Positions 16,617 through 24,655 are shown, counted from the stretch's first letter. The stretch: DNA of 28,827 nt from an uncultured Schaedlerella sp. (GCA_934435195.1 CAKSAJ010000030.1:1-28827); one strand, 5' to 3'. The notes: generated by a model not told the origin, from the sequence alone. Program-made: numbers and translations.

Positions 16617-17561
16617 ATGGAACCAGATGTTATGGTCTATCTTATGACTGGATTTCTTGATAGCGGAAAGACACAGTTTTTGAAATTTACATTAGAGCAG
16701 GAATATTTTCAGATTGACGGGACAACACTTTTGATCCTTTGTGAAGAAGGAGAAGAAGAATATAGTCCGGAGATGTTAAAAGAGCATCGTATTGTAATGG
16801 AAACAATTGACGATCCAGAAGCTTTGACCGAGGAATGGCTGGAAAAACTGGATGAAAAATATCACCCGGAACGAGTTGTTATCGAGTACAATGGAATGTG
16901 GAAGGTCAGTGATTTTGAAAGTTTGAAACTGCCAAAAGGCTGGGGAATCGAACAAAAGATCACAACAGTAGATGCAAGTACATTTCAGGTGTACCTTGCA
17001 AATATGAAACCATTGTTTGTGGAGATGGTCCGCAATTCAGAGATGGTATTATTTAATCGATGCAGTGATGTAAAACCACTTGCAGGATATCGTCGAAGCG
17101 TAAAAGTTGTAAGTCCTCAGGCAGAAGTTATTTTTGAGGATGAGAATGGCGAAGTGGAAAATATTTTCGAAGATGAAGTGCCATATGATTTGAAAGCGGA
17201 TGTCATTGAAATACTTCCGGAAGATTATGGAATCTGGTATGTTGATATGATGGAAAATCAGGAACGCTACGATGGAAAAGTGGTAGAATATACAGCCAGA
17301 GTTATGAAACCAAGAAGCTTTCCAAGTAAATTATTTTTCCCGGGAAGAATGGCAATGACTTGCTGCGCAGATGATACAACATTTTTAGGATATGTTTGTA
17401 AAAGTTCTTATGCACCAAAATTAAAAGCAGGACAGTGGGTAAAAGTGCGTGCAAAAGTAGGGTATGAGAAACTGGCAATGTATCGAGGCGTTGGTCCGGT
17501 GTTGACAGCGGAAAATATTGAGCCGGCTGAACCGATTGAAGAGATGGTATATTTTAATTAA
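16617..17561 (+). CDS. CobW-like P-loop protein with YcgQ/DUF1980-like C-terminal domain
   Basis: This 314-residue protein begins like a G3E GTPase (YLMTGFLDSGKTQFLKF, P loop about 12-19) but lacks the CxCC metal motif. EYNGMW stands in place of EPSG, and FNRCSD in place of NKxD. From about residue 200 it resembles the C-terminal domain of YcgQ/DUF1980 proteins: a region reading YDGKVVEYTARV..., then FFPGRMAMTCCADD (C249, C250), TFLGYVC and AGQWVKVRAKVGYE. Those proteins are often encoded beside COG0523 GTPases in zinc-responsive loci. The start is 18 bases after the first GTPase gene, so the two likely work together in metal handling. The domain assignment was made by eye. Confidence 0.75.
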   Translation: MEPDVMVYLMTGFLDSGKTQFLKFTLEQEYFQIDGTTLLILCEEGEEEYSPEMLKEHRIVMETIDDPEALTEEWLEKLDEKYHPERVVIEYNGMWKVSDFESLKLPKGWGIEQKITTVDASTFQVYLANMKPLFVEMVRNSEMVLFNRCSDVKPLAGYRRSVKVVSPQAEVIFEDENGEVENIFEDEVPYDLKADVIEILPEDYGIWYVDMMENQERYDGKVVEYTARVMKPRSFPSKLFFPGRMAMTCCADDTTFLGYVCKSSYAPKLKAGQWVKVRAKVGYEKLAMYRGVGPVLTAENIEPAEPIEEMVYFN

Positions 17562-17584
17562 GATTAAAATGTGATAGGGAAGAG

Positions 17585-17628
17585 AAGAACCACCCGGAAG
17601 ATTATTTTAATTTTCTTGGTGGTTCTTT
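17585..17628. terminator. Bidirectional terminator between CobW-like and AraC genes
   Basis: AAGAACCACC (17585-17594) pairs with GGTGGTTCTT (17618-17627), with A/T-rich sequence either side. It lies in the convergent gap and can serve both strands. Confidence 0.7.
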
Positions 17629-18435
17629 GAATTCTTGTTTATATGCTCTGGAAAATGCGGAATAACTTTGAAAACCGCAGGCAAAACATGCATCTGTAAT
17701 AGGCATGCCGGAGTGAATATAACGTCTGGCAAGCAACAGCCGGCGATAAGTAATGTAGTGACCGATAGTAACACCGGTTTCTGTTTTAAACAACCGCATC
17801 ATATGATATTTGCTCAGATAAAAGACAGATGCGAGGGAATCCATACTTAGTGTCTCTGTTAAATGATCTTGAATATAATTCATAATATCCAAAACCTTTT
17901 TGTTATAAAGCTTAGTGTCAAGGTATTCGATGCCCTCTTTTAATGTGGCACGATTTAATTGAATCATAAATTCCAGGAATAAAATCTGGCGGTATAAGCT
18001 TCCTGCATATTCATGATCGTGGAACGAGCGTTCCAGCCGCTGGGTGGTTTTATAAAGCGAGCTGGTTTCTAAGGAAGGGATTCGAAGCACGTAAGACTGC
18101 TTCTCGCGGGCTTGTTCAAAGCAATAAGCGAGGTTATATTCGGTAGTCCGGTAAGCTTCCATAAATCCGGGAGAAATATAAACAATGATTCTTTCATATG
18201 GAATGGAAGAGTCTACCTGAATACGGTGAATGTCATTTCGATTGACAAGGACAATGTCGTAAGGGTTTAACGTGTAAGTCTTTCCTTCAATAAAATATTG
18301 TACATTTCCACTGATAAAAATAGTGATTTTATGGAAATTGTGCGTATGATAATCAAACTCAGTATCTACTTGATCTTTTAAATGAAAAATCCGAAAATCA
18401 CTGTTTAAATATCCTCGTTTCTGATATGTTTCCAT
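17602..18435 (-). CDS. AraC-family transcriptional regulator
   Basis: DNA-binding regulator of 277 residues. The N-terminal part is cupin-like (DFRIFHLKDQVDTEFDYHTHNFHKITIFISG...). Residues about 175-277 hold the two AraC helix-turn-helices: LSMDSLASVFYLSKYHMMRLFKTETG and ITDACFACGFQSYSAFSRAYKQEFKEPP. The His-rich cupin start (HTHNFHK) is typical of regulators that bind a small ligand, often a sugar. GGAGGG on the minus strand sits before the start. It is divergent from the DapF-like gene with 157 bp between them, so it may control that gene and itself. The ligand is unknown. Confidence 0.92.
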   Translation of the reverse strand: METYQKRGYLNSDFRIFHLKDQVDTEFDYHTHNFHKITIFISGNVQYFIEGKTYTLNPYDIVLVNRNDIHRIQVDSSIPYERIIVYISPGFMEAYRTTEYNLAYCFEQAREKQSYVLRIPSLETSSLYKTTQRLERSFHDHEYAGSLYRQILFLEFMIQLNRATLKEGIEYLDTKLYNKKVLDIMNYIQDHLTETLSMDSLASVFYLSKYHMMRLFKTETGVTIGHYITYRRLLLARRYIHSGMPITDACFACGFQSYSAFSRAYKQEFKEPPRKLK

Positions 18436-18482
18436 AACATCCCTCCTATATATGGTCTGATAATATGATATTAAACAAAAAT

Positions 18483-18545
18483 AGCATTATTTGCAATATA
18501 GAAAGCAGTTATTTTGTATTATTCAAATATAATGCTGTGTATAAT
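18483..18545. promoter_or_regulatory. Divergent control region with inverted repeat
   Basis: AGCATTATTTGCAAT (18483-18497) and ATTCAAATATAATGCT (18521-18536) form an inverted repeat with a small indel. The right arm overlaps a TATAAT at 18528-18533, and a second TATAAT lies at 18540-18545; both are suitable -10 boxes for the DapF-like gene. The repeat is placed where a regulator such as the adjacent AraC protein could act on both promoters. No clear -35 is visible. Confidence 0.45.
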
Positions 18546-18592
18546 AAAAATATCATGGGAAAAATAGTATATTAATGTGGGAGGAGTAGATT

Positions 18593-19444
18593 ATGCAGAT
18601 TGTATTAGAAAAATATCATGGATTGGGAAATGATTATCTTGTATTTGATCCAAATAAAAATGAATTGGAATTAAATGAAGCCAATGTAAAGATGATTTGT
18701 AATCGAAATGTAGGGCTTGGCTCAGATGGTATTTTGGAAGGCCCGTTGCTGGGAGAACATCTGGCTGTGAAAATCTGGAATCCGGACGGAAGTGTTGCAG
18801 AAAAGAGTGGAAACGGAGTTCGTATTTTTGCAAAATATTTAAAAGACGCAGGATATGTGCAGAAAAAGAATTATGAATTGATGACAGATGGCGGTATTGT
18901 AGAGGTTACATATCTGAATGAAGAAGGAAGCAGACTGCGTATTTCTATGGGAAAATTATCATTTGTGAGTGAGGAAATTCCGGTAATAGGAGAAAGAAGA
19001 GAGGTCATCAATGAGGATATGGTATTTGGCAATAATCTGTATCCGGCAACATGCGTGTCAGTAGGAAATCCACATTGTGTTATTCCAATGCAGGAAATTT
19101 CAAAAGAATTGGTTTGCAAAATAGGAGTACATTCTGAGCGTGCAAGATATTTCCCAGAACGAGTGAATACGGAAATTATGAAGGTGACAGATCGCAATAA
19201 TATCGCAATTGAGACATATGAGCGTGGTGCAGGGTATACAATGGCGACTGGAACAGGTGCGTGTGCGGCAGCAGCAGTGGCATATAAATTGGGATTGACA
19301 GAAAATAAGATGCTTGTGCATATGCCAGGTGGTGATCTTCAGGTTGAAATTACAGATGACTGGAATGTGTATATCACAGGAGATGTCTTCTATATTGCAG
19401 AGATTAAGCTGAGTACAGAATTTTCCGAAATGTTGAGAGTGTGA
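18593..19444 (+). CDS. DapF-family epimerase homologue lacking both catalytic cysteines
   Basis: The 283-residue protein has the full DapF fold: YHGLGNDYLVFD, NPDGS, GNGVR, SVGNPHCVI, and YERGAGYTMATGTGACAA. DapF interconverts LL- and meso-diaminopimelate with two cysteines (Cys73 and Cys217 in E. coli, in QCGNGAR and ACGSGAC). Here those positions are Ser72 (KSGNGVR) and Thr219 (ATGTGAC), read directly from AGT and ACT codons. Substrate-binding residues are kept. It may have an altered reaction, may work with Ser/Thr, or may be a paralogue. GGAGGAG precedes the ATG. No lysine-pathway genes lie nearby; the divergent AraC regulator is the only neighbour of note. A dapF label would be unsafe without testing. 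Confidence 0.85.
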   Translation: MQIVLEKYHGLGNDYLVFDPNKNELELNEANVKMICNRNVGLGSDGILEGPLLGEHLAVKIWNPDGSVAEKSGNGVRIFAKYLKDAGYVQKKNYELMTDGGIVEVTYLNEEGSRLRISMGKLSFVSEEIPVIGERREVINEDMVFGNNLYPATCVSVGNPHCVIPMQEISKELVCKIGVHSERARYFPERVNTEIMKVTDRNNIAIETYERGAGYTMATGTGACAAAAVAYKLGLTENKMLVHMPGGDLQVEITDDWNVYITGDVFYIAEIKLSTEFSEMLRV

Positions 19445-19460
19445 AAAAAGTTTAATTTAA

Positions 19461-19626
19461 CATAGTGAGTGGGGAGTTGCTGTTTACTCCCGTGTCAATC
19501 ACTACGCTGATTGGCACGGAGGATGCACATTGTATTTTGAAAGGCATCTCGCCCATCGCCAAAGGCGATTTAAAATGGCGAGATGCGTTGCTGGTCACAG
19601 GTACTGTGAACAGTAACAGTGGGGAT
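19461..19626. repeat. Array of hairpins downstream of DapF-like gene
   Basis: The 166 bases hold consecutive inverted repeats. GGGAGT/ACTCCC loops out TGCTGTTT (19472-19491). CGTGTCAATCA pairs with TGATTGGCACG (19491-19518). GCATCTCGCC pairs with GGCGAGATGC around an inner ATCGCC/GGCGAT hairpin (19543-19585), and CACAG/CTGTG lies near 19596-19608. The motif TTGCTGTTTACTC (19477-19489) resembles one in the repeats at 27282-27293 and 28357-28365. I see no gene; the 84-codon frame across it is not credible. It may be a structured RNA or a small mobile repeat. Confidence 0.6.
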
Positions 19627-19677
19627 AAAGAGAGAGTCCTGCAGGAGAATAATTGCTTGCAGAGACTCTCTCTTTGT
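19627..19677 (+). terminator. Strong hairpin terminator after DapF-like gene
   Basis: AAAGAGAGAGTC (19627-19638) pairs perfectly with GACTCTCTCTTT (19664-19675), and CTGCA/TGCAG extends the stem inward. It closes the dapF-like transcript after the hairpin array. Confidence 0.7.
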
Positions 19678-19705
19678 GCTAGTATTTCTATAACAGAATT
19701 ATGCA

Positions 19706-19736
19706 GTTACTGTGCGTAGTATATGGAAAGCAGTAA
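19706..19736. promoter_or_regulatory. Inverted repeat upstream of gntR, possible operator
   Basis: TTACTG (19707-19712) and CAGTAA (19731-19736) form an inverted repeat about 30-60 bp before the GntR start. The left arm is part of GTTACTGT, the complement of the ACAGTAAC octamer found also at 19610, 20142 and 22720. Autoregulation by the GntR protein is possible. Confidence 0.35.
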
Positions 19737-19763
19737 TATCACAAAAGAAAAAGAGGTAGAGAG

Positions 19764-20135
19764 ATGCTGATAGAAATTGATTTTAACAGTGAAGAAGCGA
19801 TTTATATTCAGCTTCGCAATCAGGTTATACTGGGAATTGCAACTGCGAATATTCATGAGGGGGATTCACTTCCTTCAGTGCGTCAGCTTGCAGATACAAT
19901 TGGCGTTAATATGCATACGGTGAATAAGGCATATAATGTTTTGAAACAGGAAGGCTTTATTACTTTGGACAAAAGACGTGGAGCGGTTATTGCTCTGGAT
20001 GAGAATAAAATCCGTGCAGTAGAAGAGATGCGTCAGCAATTGCAGATTGTTTTGGCAAAAGCATGCTGTCGTGCGATTTCAAGAGAAGAGATCCATGAAC
20101 TGGTGGATGAGATTCTGGATGAATATGAGTCGTAG
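19764..20135 (+). CDS. GntR-family regulator, YtrA type
   Basis: Short regulator of 123 residues. The winged helix spans about 1-75 (EAIYIQLRNQVILGIATANIHEGDSLPSVRQLADTIGVNMHTVNKAYNVLKQEGFI), and a brief C-terminal helical part forms the dimer. Full-length ligand domains are absent, as in the YtrA subfamily. YtrA-type genes usually sit beside ABC transporters; here the next gene is clpC. That leaves it in the place where ctsR-mcsA-mcsB would be in many Firmicutes. The 70-bp gap to clpC has no terminator, so cotranscription is likely. Confidence 0.88.
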   Translation: MLIEIDFNSEEAIYIQLRNQVILGIATANIHEGDSLPSVRQLADTIGVNMHTVNKAYNVLKQEGFITLDKRRGAVIALDENKIRAVEEMRQQLQIVLAKACCRAISREEIHELVDEILDEYES

Positions 20136-20205
20136 AATTTAACAGTAACGGATAACATTGATAACTGGGAATCAGACAGAAAATAGATAAGCAGACGGAG
20201 GTTAT

Positions 20206-22650
20206 ATGCAGATTAAATTTACACAACAGGCACAGCATGCAATTAGCAATGCAGAAAAAGCAGCAAAAAAATTAAATCATCCATATGTAGGAACAGAACA
20301 TTTGCTTCTTGGATTACGGCAGGAATTTGCAAGTGTAGCAGGGCAGGTGCTGGCTGGTCATGGAGTAGATGAAGAGAAGCTTTTAAAGTTAATGGATGAG
20401 CTCGTAGCACCAAATAAAAAGACGGAAAAGAGACAGAAGCCAAAAGAAAGTCCAAGATTGCAATATATATTGGAAGACAGTGCGCGTGAAGCGGCACATT
20501 TTCATATGGATATAGTAGGGACAGAACATATTCTTGTAGCGATCATACGAGATTTAGATTGTGTTGCAGCAAAGATGCTGATTACGTTGAATGTAAGTTT
20601 GCAGAAGATGATGCAAGACATTTTTGTGGCAGCAGGGGTTGACCCGAAAGCATATCAGGACGAATTGCAGGATGGACTTCGTGGAAATGGCGGAGCAGTG
20701 GAACAATTTTGCAAAGACCTGACTGCGGAAGCAGAAGAAGGAAAATTAGATCCTATTATAGGAAGAGAAGAAGAGATTTTTCGTCTTATGCAGGTATTAA
20801 GCAGAAGAACAAAGAATAACCCATGTCTGGTTGGAGAACCGGGAGTTGGTAAAACCGCTATTCTGGAAGGCTTGGCACAGCGGATCGCTTCAGGGATTGT
20901 GCCGGAAACGATGAAAAGAAAACGTATCTATACATTGGATCTTCCAGGGCTGATCGCAGGTTCAAAATACAGAGGCGAATTTGAGGAACGTATGAAGGGA
21001 CTTATATCTGAAGTCGAAGCGGACGGAGATATTATTTTGTTTTTGGATGAATTACATACGATGATCGGAGCGGGTGGAGCAGAAGGTGCAATTGATGCAT
21101 CTAGTATATTAAAGCCGGCACTGGCCCGTGGGGAATTGCAGTTGATCGGAGCAACTACGATCGCAGAGTATCGCAAGTACATTGAAAAAGATGCAGCTTT
21201 GGAAAGAAGATTTCAGCCGATCACAGTCGAGAAGCCTTCAAAAGAACAGTGCCTGGATATATTAAAAGGAATTCAACCGAAGTATGAAGCACATCATAAA
21301 GTGAAGCTTACAGAGGAAGCGTTGAAGGCAGCAGTGGAGCTTTCAGAACGTTATATTACAGATCGAAATCTTCCGGATAAAGCAATTGATGTATTGGACG
21401 AAGCCTGTGCACATGTAAGTCTGACAGGCTATAAGGTTCCGGCACATTTGACAGAGATGGAAGATGAGAAGAAGAAATTGGGTCTTCAAAAAGAAAGTGC
21501 AATTAAAGAAGGAGACTTCGAAGAAGCTTCTAAGATTCAAAAAAAGCAGCAGGAACTTGAAAAAAAGATTGAATCTACAAGAAAAAGATTTGATAAAAAG
21601 ATGGCATCAAGCAATCCAGAGGTTTCGGTGGAAGATATTGCTGCCATTGTGTCATCGTGGTCTAAGATTCCGGTACAGAAATTACAGCAAAGTGATACGC
21701 AGAGACTGAATAATCTTGAAAAAGAACTGCATCACAGAGTGGTCGGTCAGGATGAAGCAGTCAATGCGGTAGCACGTGCAGTAAAAAGAGGAAGAGTTGG
21801 ATTGAAAGATCCAAAACGGCCAATTGGTTCATTTTTATTCTTAGGACCAACCGGGGTAGGAAAAACAGAGTTATCCAAAGCATTGGCAGAAGCGTTGTTT
21901 GGAAAAGAAGAAGCAATGATCCGTGTAGATATGTCGGAATATATGGAGAAGCATTCCGTGTCAAAGATGATTGGATCGCCTCCGGGATATGTGGGACATG
22001 AAGAAGGCGGTCAGCTTAGTGACAAGGTTCGCACACAACCGTATTCGGTAATTCTTTTTGATGAGATTGAAAAAGCACATCCGGATGTATTTAACATTTT
22101 ATTACAGGTGTTGGATGACGGGCATATTACAGATTCGCAGGGAAGAATGGTCGATTTTAGTAACACTGTTATTATTATGACATCTAATGCAGGCGCAAAA
22201 TCTATTATTGATCCTAAGAGACTGGGGTTTGCTACAAAAGAAGATCCGCAAAGTGATTATAAGAAAATGAAACAGAATGTAATGGATGAAGTGAAAATGA
22301 TCTTCCGTCCGGAATTTTTGAATCGAATTGACGAAGTGATCGTATTTCATGCATTGGAAAAGAAAGACATGAAGCAGATTGTGACATTGCTTTGCAAAGA
22401 ATTTACTGCCCGTGTGAAAAAGCAGTTGAATATTAGTTTGACCATACGTGATTCAGCAAAGGAGTTAATTGTTGAAAAAGGAACAGATGCGAAGTATGGG
22501 GCAAGACCATTGCGACGTGCGATGCAGACAGAATTGGAAGATAAGCTTGCAGAGGCAATTTTGAATGGTGACATTCAAAGTGGCGATATGGTTGCAGTAG
22601 GTGTTTCTAAAAATTCCATAAAAGTCGAGAGAAAAGAAACAAAAAAGTAG
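20206..22650 (+). CDS. clpC: ATP-dependent Clp protease ATPase subunit ClpC
   Basis: Cytosolic AAA+ unfoldase of 814 residues that feeds substrates to ClpP. Two Clp N-terminal repeats (about 1-145) are followed by the first AAA+ domain (Walker A GEPGVGKTA near 209-217; ILFLDELHT), an inserted middle region with a UVR-like segment (KEGDFEEASKIQKKQQELEKK, about 425-455), and the second AAA+ domain (GPTGVGKTE near 547-555; VILFDEIEKAHPD). The middle region and length identify ClpC rather than ClpB or ClpA. CGGAGG precedes the ATG. No CtsR-type heptad repeats (GGTCAAA) are visible upstream, nor are ctsR, mcsA or mcsB present here. Confidence 0.95.
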   Translation: MQIKFTQQAQHAISNAEKAAKKLNHPYVGTEHLLLGLRQEFASVAGQVLAGHGVDEEKLLKLMDELVAPNKKTEKRQKPKESPRLQYILEDSAREAAHFHMDIVGTEHILVAIIRDLDCVAAKMLITLNVSLQKMMQDIFVAAGVDPKAYQDELQDGLRGNGGAVEQFCKDLTAEAEEGKLDPIIGREEEIFRLMQVLSRRTKNNPCLVGEPGVGKTAILEGLAQRIASGIVPETMKRKRIYTLDLPGLIAGSKYRGEFEERMKGLISEVEADGDIILFLDELHTMIGAGGAEGAIDASSILKPALARGELQLIGATTIAEYRKYIEKDAALERRFQPITVEKPSKEQCLDILKGIQPKYEAHHKVKLTEEALKAAVELSERYITDRNLPDKAIDVLDEACAHVSLTGYKVPAHLTEMEDEKKKLGLQKESAIKEGDFEEASKIQKKQQELEKKIESTRKRFDKKMASSNPEVSVEDIAAIVSSWSKIPVQKLQQSDTQRLNNLEKELHHRVVGQDEAVNAVARAVKRGRVGLKDPKRPIGSFLFLGPTGVGKTELSKALAEALFGKEEAMIRVDMSEYMEKHSVSKMIGSPPGYVGHEEGGQLSDKVRTQPYSVILFDEIEKAHPDVFNILLQVLDDGHITDSQGRMVDFSNTVIIMTSNAGAKSIIDPKRLGFATKEDPQSDYKKMKQNVMDEVKMIFRPEFLNRIDEVIVFHALEKKDMKQIVTLLCKEFTARVKKQLNISLTIRDSAKELIVEKGTDAKYGARPLRRAMQTELEDKLAEAILNGDIQSGDMVAVGVSKNSIKVERKETKK

Positions 22651-22728
22651 AAAAAAAACAATACTTATATTATACTAAAGATAGTAATACTACAGAGAAG
22701 ATCTGAGATACGTAGGAGGACAGTAACA

Positions 22729-23142
22729 ATGGCAACAGTAAAAGAATTATTACGTGCAGAAAGTGACGGAACATTAAGTTTTGGAGATTATACACTTACA
22801 TCAAAGACAAAGTTAGATAATTTTGAATTTGAAGGAGATCTTTATAAAGTTAAAACATTTGCAGAGATTACAAAACTTGAGAAGAATGGAATGTTTGTAT
22901 ACGAATCAGTTCCGGGAAGTGCAGTAGAGAATTTCAAAGAGACAGACCGTGAAGTGGAATTTGAAGTTTCAGCACCGGAGGATGTACAGTTTACATTGGA
23001 GCTTGAGCCGGATAGTGAGTATGAGGTATTTATTGATGAAGCTTCAGCAGGCAGGATGACAACAAATTTAAGCGGCAAACTTAGTGTGAGTATTGAATTG
23101 AATGCGAATGAAAGTGCAGCTGTGAAGGTTGTAAGACGTTAG
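22729..23142 (+). CDS. Conserved beta-rich protein of unknown function
   Basis: This 137-residue acidic protein begins MATVKELLRAESDGTLSFGDYTL, with no signal peptide or membrane segment. The C-terminal half alternates hydrophobic and polar residues (VEFEVSAPEDVQFTLELEPDSEYEVFIDE), suggesting a beta-sandwich. I recall similar proteins in Lachnospiraceae sometimes labelled endosialidase; nothing here shows a glycosidase active site, so I do not adopt that name. AGGAGG (22714-22719) is a strong ribosome binding site, and an ACAGTAAC octamer (22720-22727) fills the gap to the ATG. A terminator-like hairpin follows at 23157-23191. Confidence 0.8.
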   Translation: MATVKELLRAESDGTLSFGDYTLTSKTKLDNFEFEGDLYKVKTFAEITKLEKNGMFVYESVPGSAVENFKETDREVEFEVSAPEDVQFTLELEPDSEYEVFIDEASAGRMTTNLSGKLSVSIELNANESAAVKVVRR

Positions 23143-23156
23143 CATAAAAAGAGGAG

Positions 23157-23191
23157 AGACTGGCAGGTGAAAAATACTTGCCGGTCTTTTT
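23157..23191 (+). terminator. Terminator-like hairpin before radA
   Basis: AGACTGGCAGGT (23157-23168) pairs with ACTTGCCGGTCT (23176-23187) with two G.T pairs, followed by a T run. It ends 19 bases before the radA start, so it probably terminates or attenuates read-through. Confidence 0.75.
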
Positions 23192-23209
23192 CAGTAAGCG
23201 AGGTTAAAT

Positions 23210-24571
23210 GTGGCAAAAGGGAAAAAGACAGTATTTTTCTGTCAAAATTGTGGACATGAAGAGACAAAGTGGCTCGGGCAATGTCCGATGTGTAAAGAAT
23301 GGAACACATTTGTAGAAGAAAAGGTAATCGCATCATCGGTGTCTGCAAGCGTAAAGACAGATAGAGATATAGAGAAAAAAATAGTAGCTTTGTCGCAGGT
23401 CAATACTGATGAACAGAAGCGTTTTCAAACTGGTATGAAAGAACTTGACAGGGTACTTGGTGGCGGTATCGTACCGGGTTCGCTTGTTCTGGTCGGTGGG
23501 GACCCGGGAATTGGTAAGTCAACATTGCTATTACAGGTTTGTCAGAAGCTTGCAGGGGAGAGACAAGTACTTTACATTTCGGGAGAGGAATCTCTGTCGC
23601 AGATAAAACTTAGAGCAAACAGGATGGGGGATTTTTCAGACAACATGAAGTTGTTTTGTGAGACAAATCTTGGAACGATCAGAGATGTTATCGAAAAAAA
23701 ACAACCGGAATTTGTGGTGATTGATTCTATCCAGACAATGTATAGCGAAGAAGTGGCATCGGCACCGGGAAGTGTATCGCAGGTTCGTGAATCTACGAAT
23801 GTATTTATGCAATTGGCAAAAGGCCTTGGTATTACAATATTTATTGTAGGACATGTAACAAAAGAAGGAACGGTGGCAGGACCGAGAGTGTTGGAACATA
23901 TGGTGGATACCGTACTGTATTTTGAAGGAGACAGACATGCATCCTATCGTATTTTACGAGGCGTTAAGAATAGATTTGGTTCGACTAACGAAATCGGAGT
24001 TTTTGAGATGCGGCAAAATGGGCTGGTGGAAGTAGAGAATCCATCGGAATATATGTTGAGCGGGAAACCGGAAAATGCATCAGGCTCAGTAGTGGCATGC
24101 TCAATAGAAGGTACTCGTCCATTGTTGATAGAGATTCAGGCACTGGTCTGTGATACCAATTTCGGAATGCCGAGAAGAACTGCGACTGGAACGGACTATA
24201 ACCGAGTGAATCTGCTTATGGCCGTTTTGGAAAAAAGAATAGGATTGCACTTAGCGAATTGTGATGCATATGTTAATATTGCAGGTGGAATCAGGATGAA
24301 TGAACCTGCAATCGATCTTGGTATTGTGATGGCGATTGTATCAAGCTATAAAAACCGTCCGGTAGACGAGAGGATGATTGTTTTTGGAGAAGTAGGACTT
24401 AGCGGAGAAGTACGTGCGGTCAATATGCCGGAACAAAGGGTGGCAGAGGCAAAAAAACTAGGATTTGAAACATGTGTTGTTCCAGAAGTATCATTGGATA
24501 TGGTGAAAGGAATAAAAGGAATTAAGATTATAGGAGTGAAAACAATTAATGATGCGATGAATCTGATTTAG
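23210..24571 (+). CDS. radA: DNA repair protein RadA
   Basis: RecA-like helicase of 453 residues that processes recombination intermediates. The N-terminal zinc finger is CQNC...CPMC (C11, C14, C25, C28), Walker A is GGDPGIGKSTLL (97 onward), and the RadA-specific KNRFG motif is at about 253-257. The C-terminal part resembles Lon protease (VNIAGGIRMNEPAIDLGIVMAIVSS, GEVGLSGEVRAV). The start is GTG at 23210; the overlapping ATG at 23208 is out of frame. AGCGAGG lies just upstream. radA close to clpC is common in Firmicutes. Confidence 0.95.
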   Translation: MAKGKKTVFFCQNCGHEETKWLGQCPMCKEWNTFVEEKVIASSVSASVKTDRDIEKKIVALSQVNTDEQKRFQTGMKELDRVLGGGIVPGSLVLVGGDPGIGKSTLLLQVCQKLAGERQVLYISGEESLSQIKLRANRMGDFSDNMKLFCETNLGTIRDVIEKKQPEFVVIDSIQTMYSEEVASAPGSVSQVRESTNVFMQLAKGLGITIFIVGHVTKEGTVAGPRVLEHMVDTVLYFEGDRHASYRILRGVKNRFGSTNEIGVFEMRQNGLVEVENPSEYMLSGKPENASGSVVACSIEGTRPLLIEIQALVCDTNFGMPRRTATGTDYNRVNLLMAVLEKRIGLHLANCDAYVNIAGGIRMNEPAIDLGIVMAIVSSYKNRPVDERMIVFGEVGLSGEVRAVNMPEQRVAEAKKLGFETCVVPEVSLDMVKGIKGIKIIGVKTINDAMNLI

Positions 24572-24655
24572 GCTGAGGTATATAACAGGTGAAGAATCAG
24601 TAAACCATATTAAGATATAGAAAAAAGATATCAGATGTTGAAAGGAGAGGTACAA

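Noticed and set aside
19465..19719. 84-codon ORF after the DapF-like gene
   Set aside because: It spans the hairpin array and terminator, so its length reflects the repeats rather than coding selection.
24572..24655. Missing Cys2 region of asparagine synthetase in another frame
   Set aside because: I looked for an MCGI-like start in all three forward frames and found none, so a simple frameshift does not explain the short N terminus.
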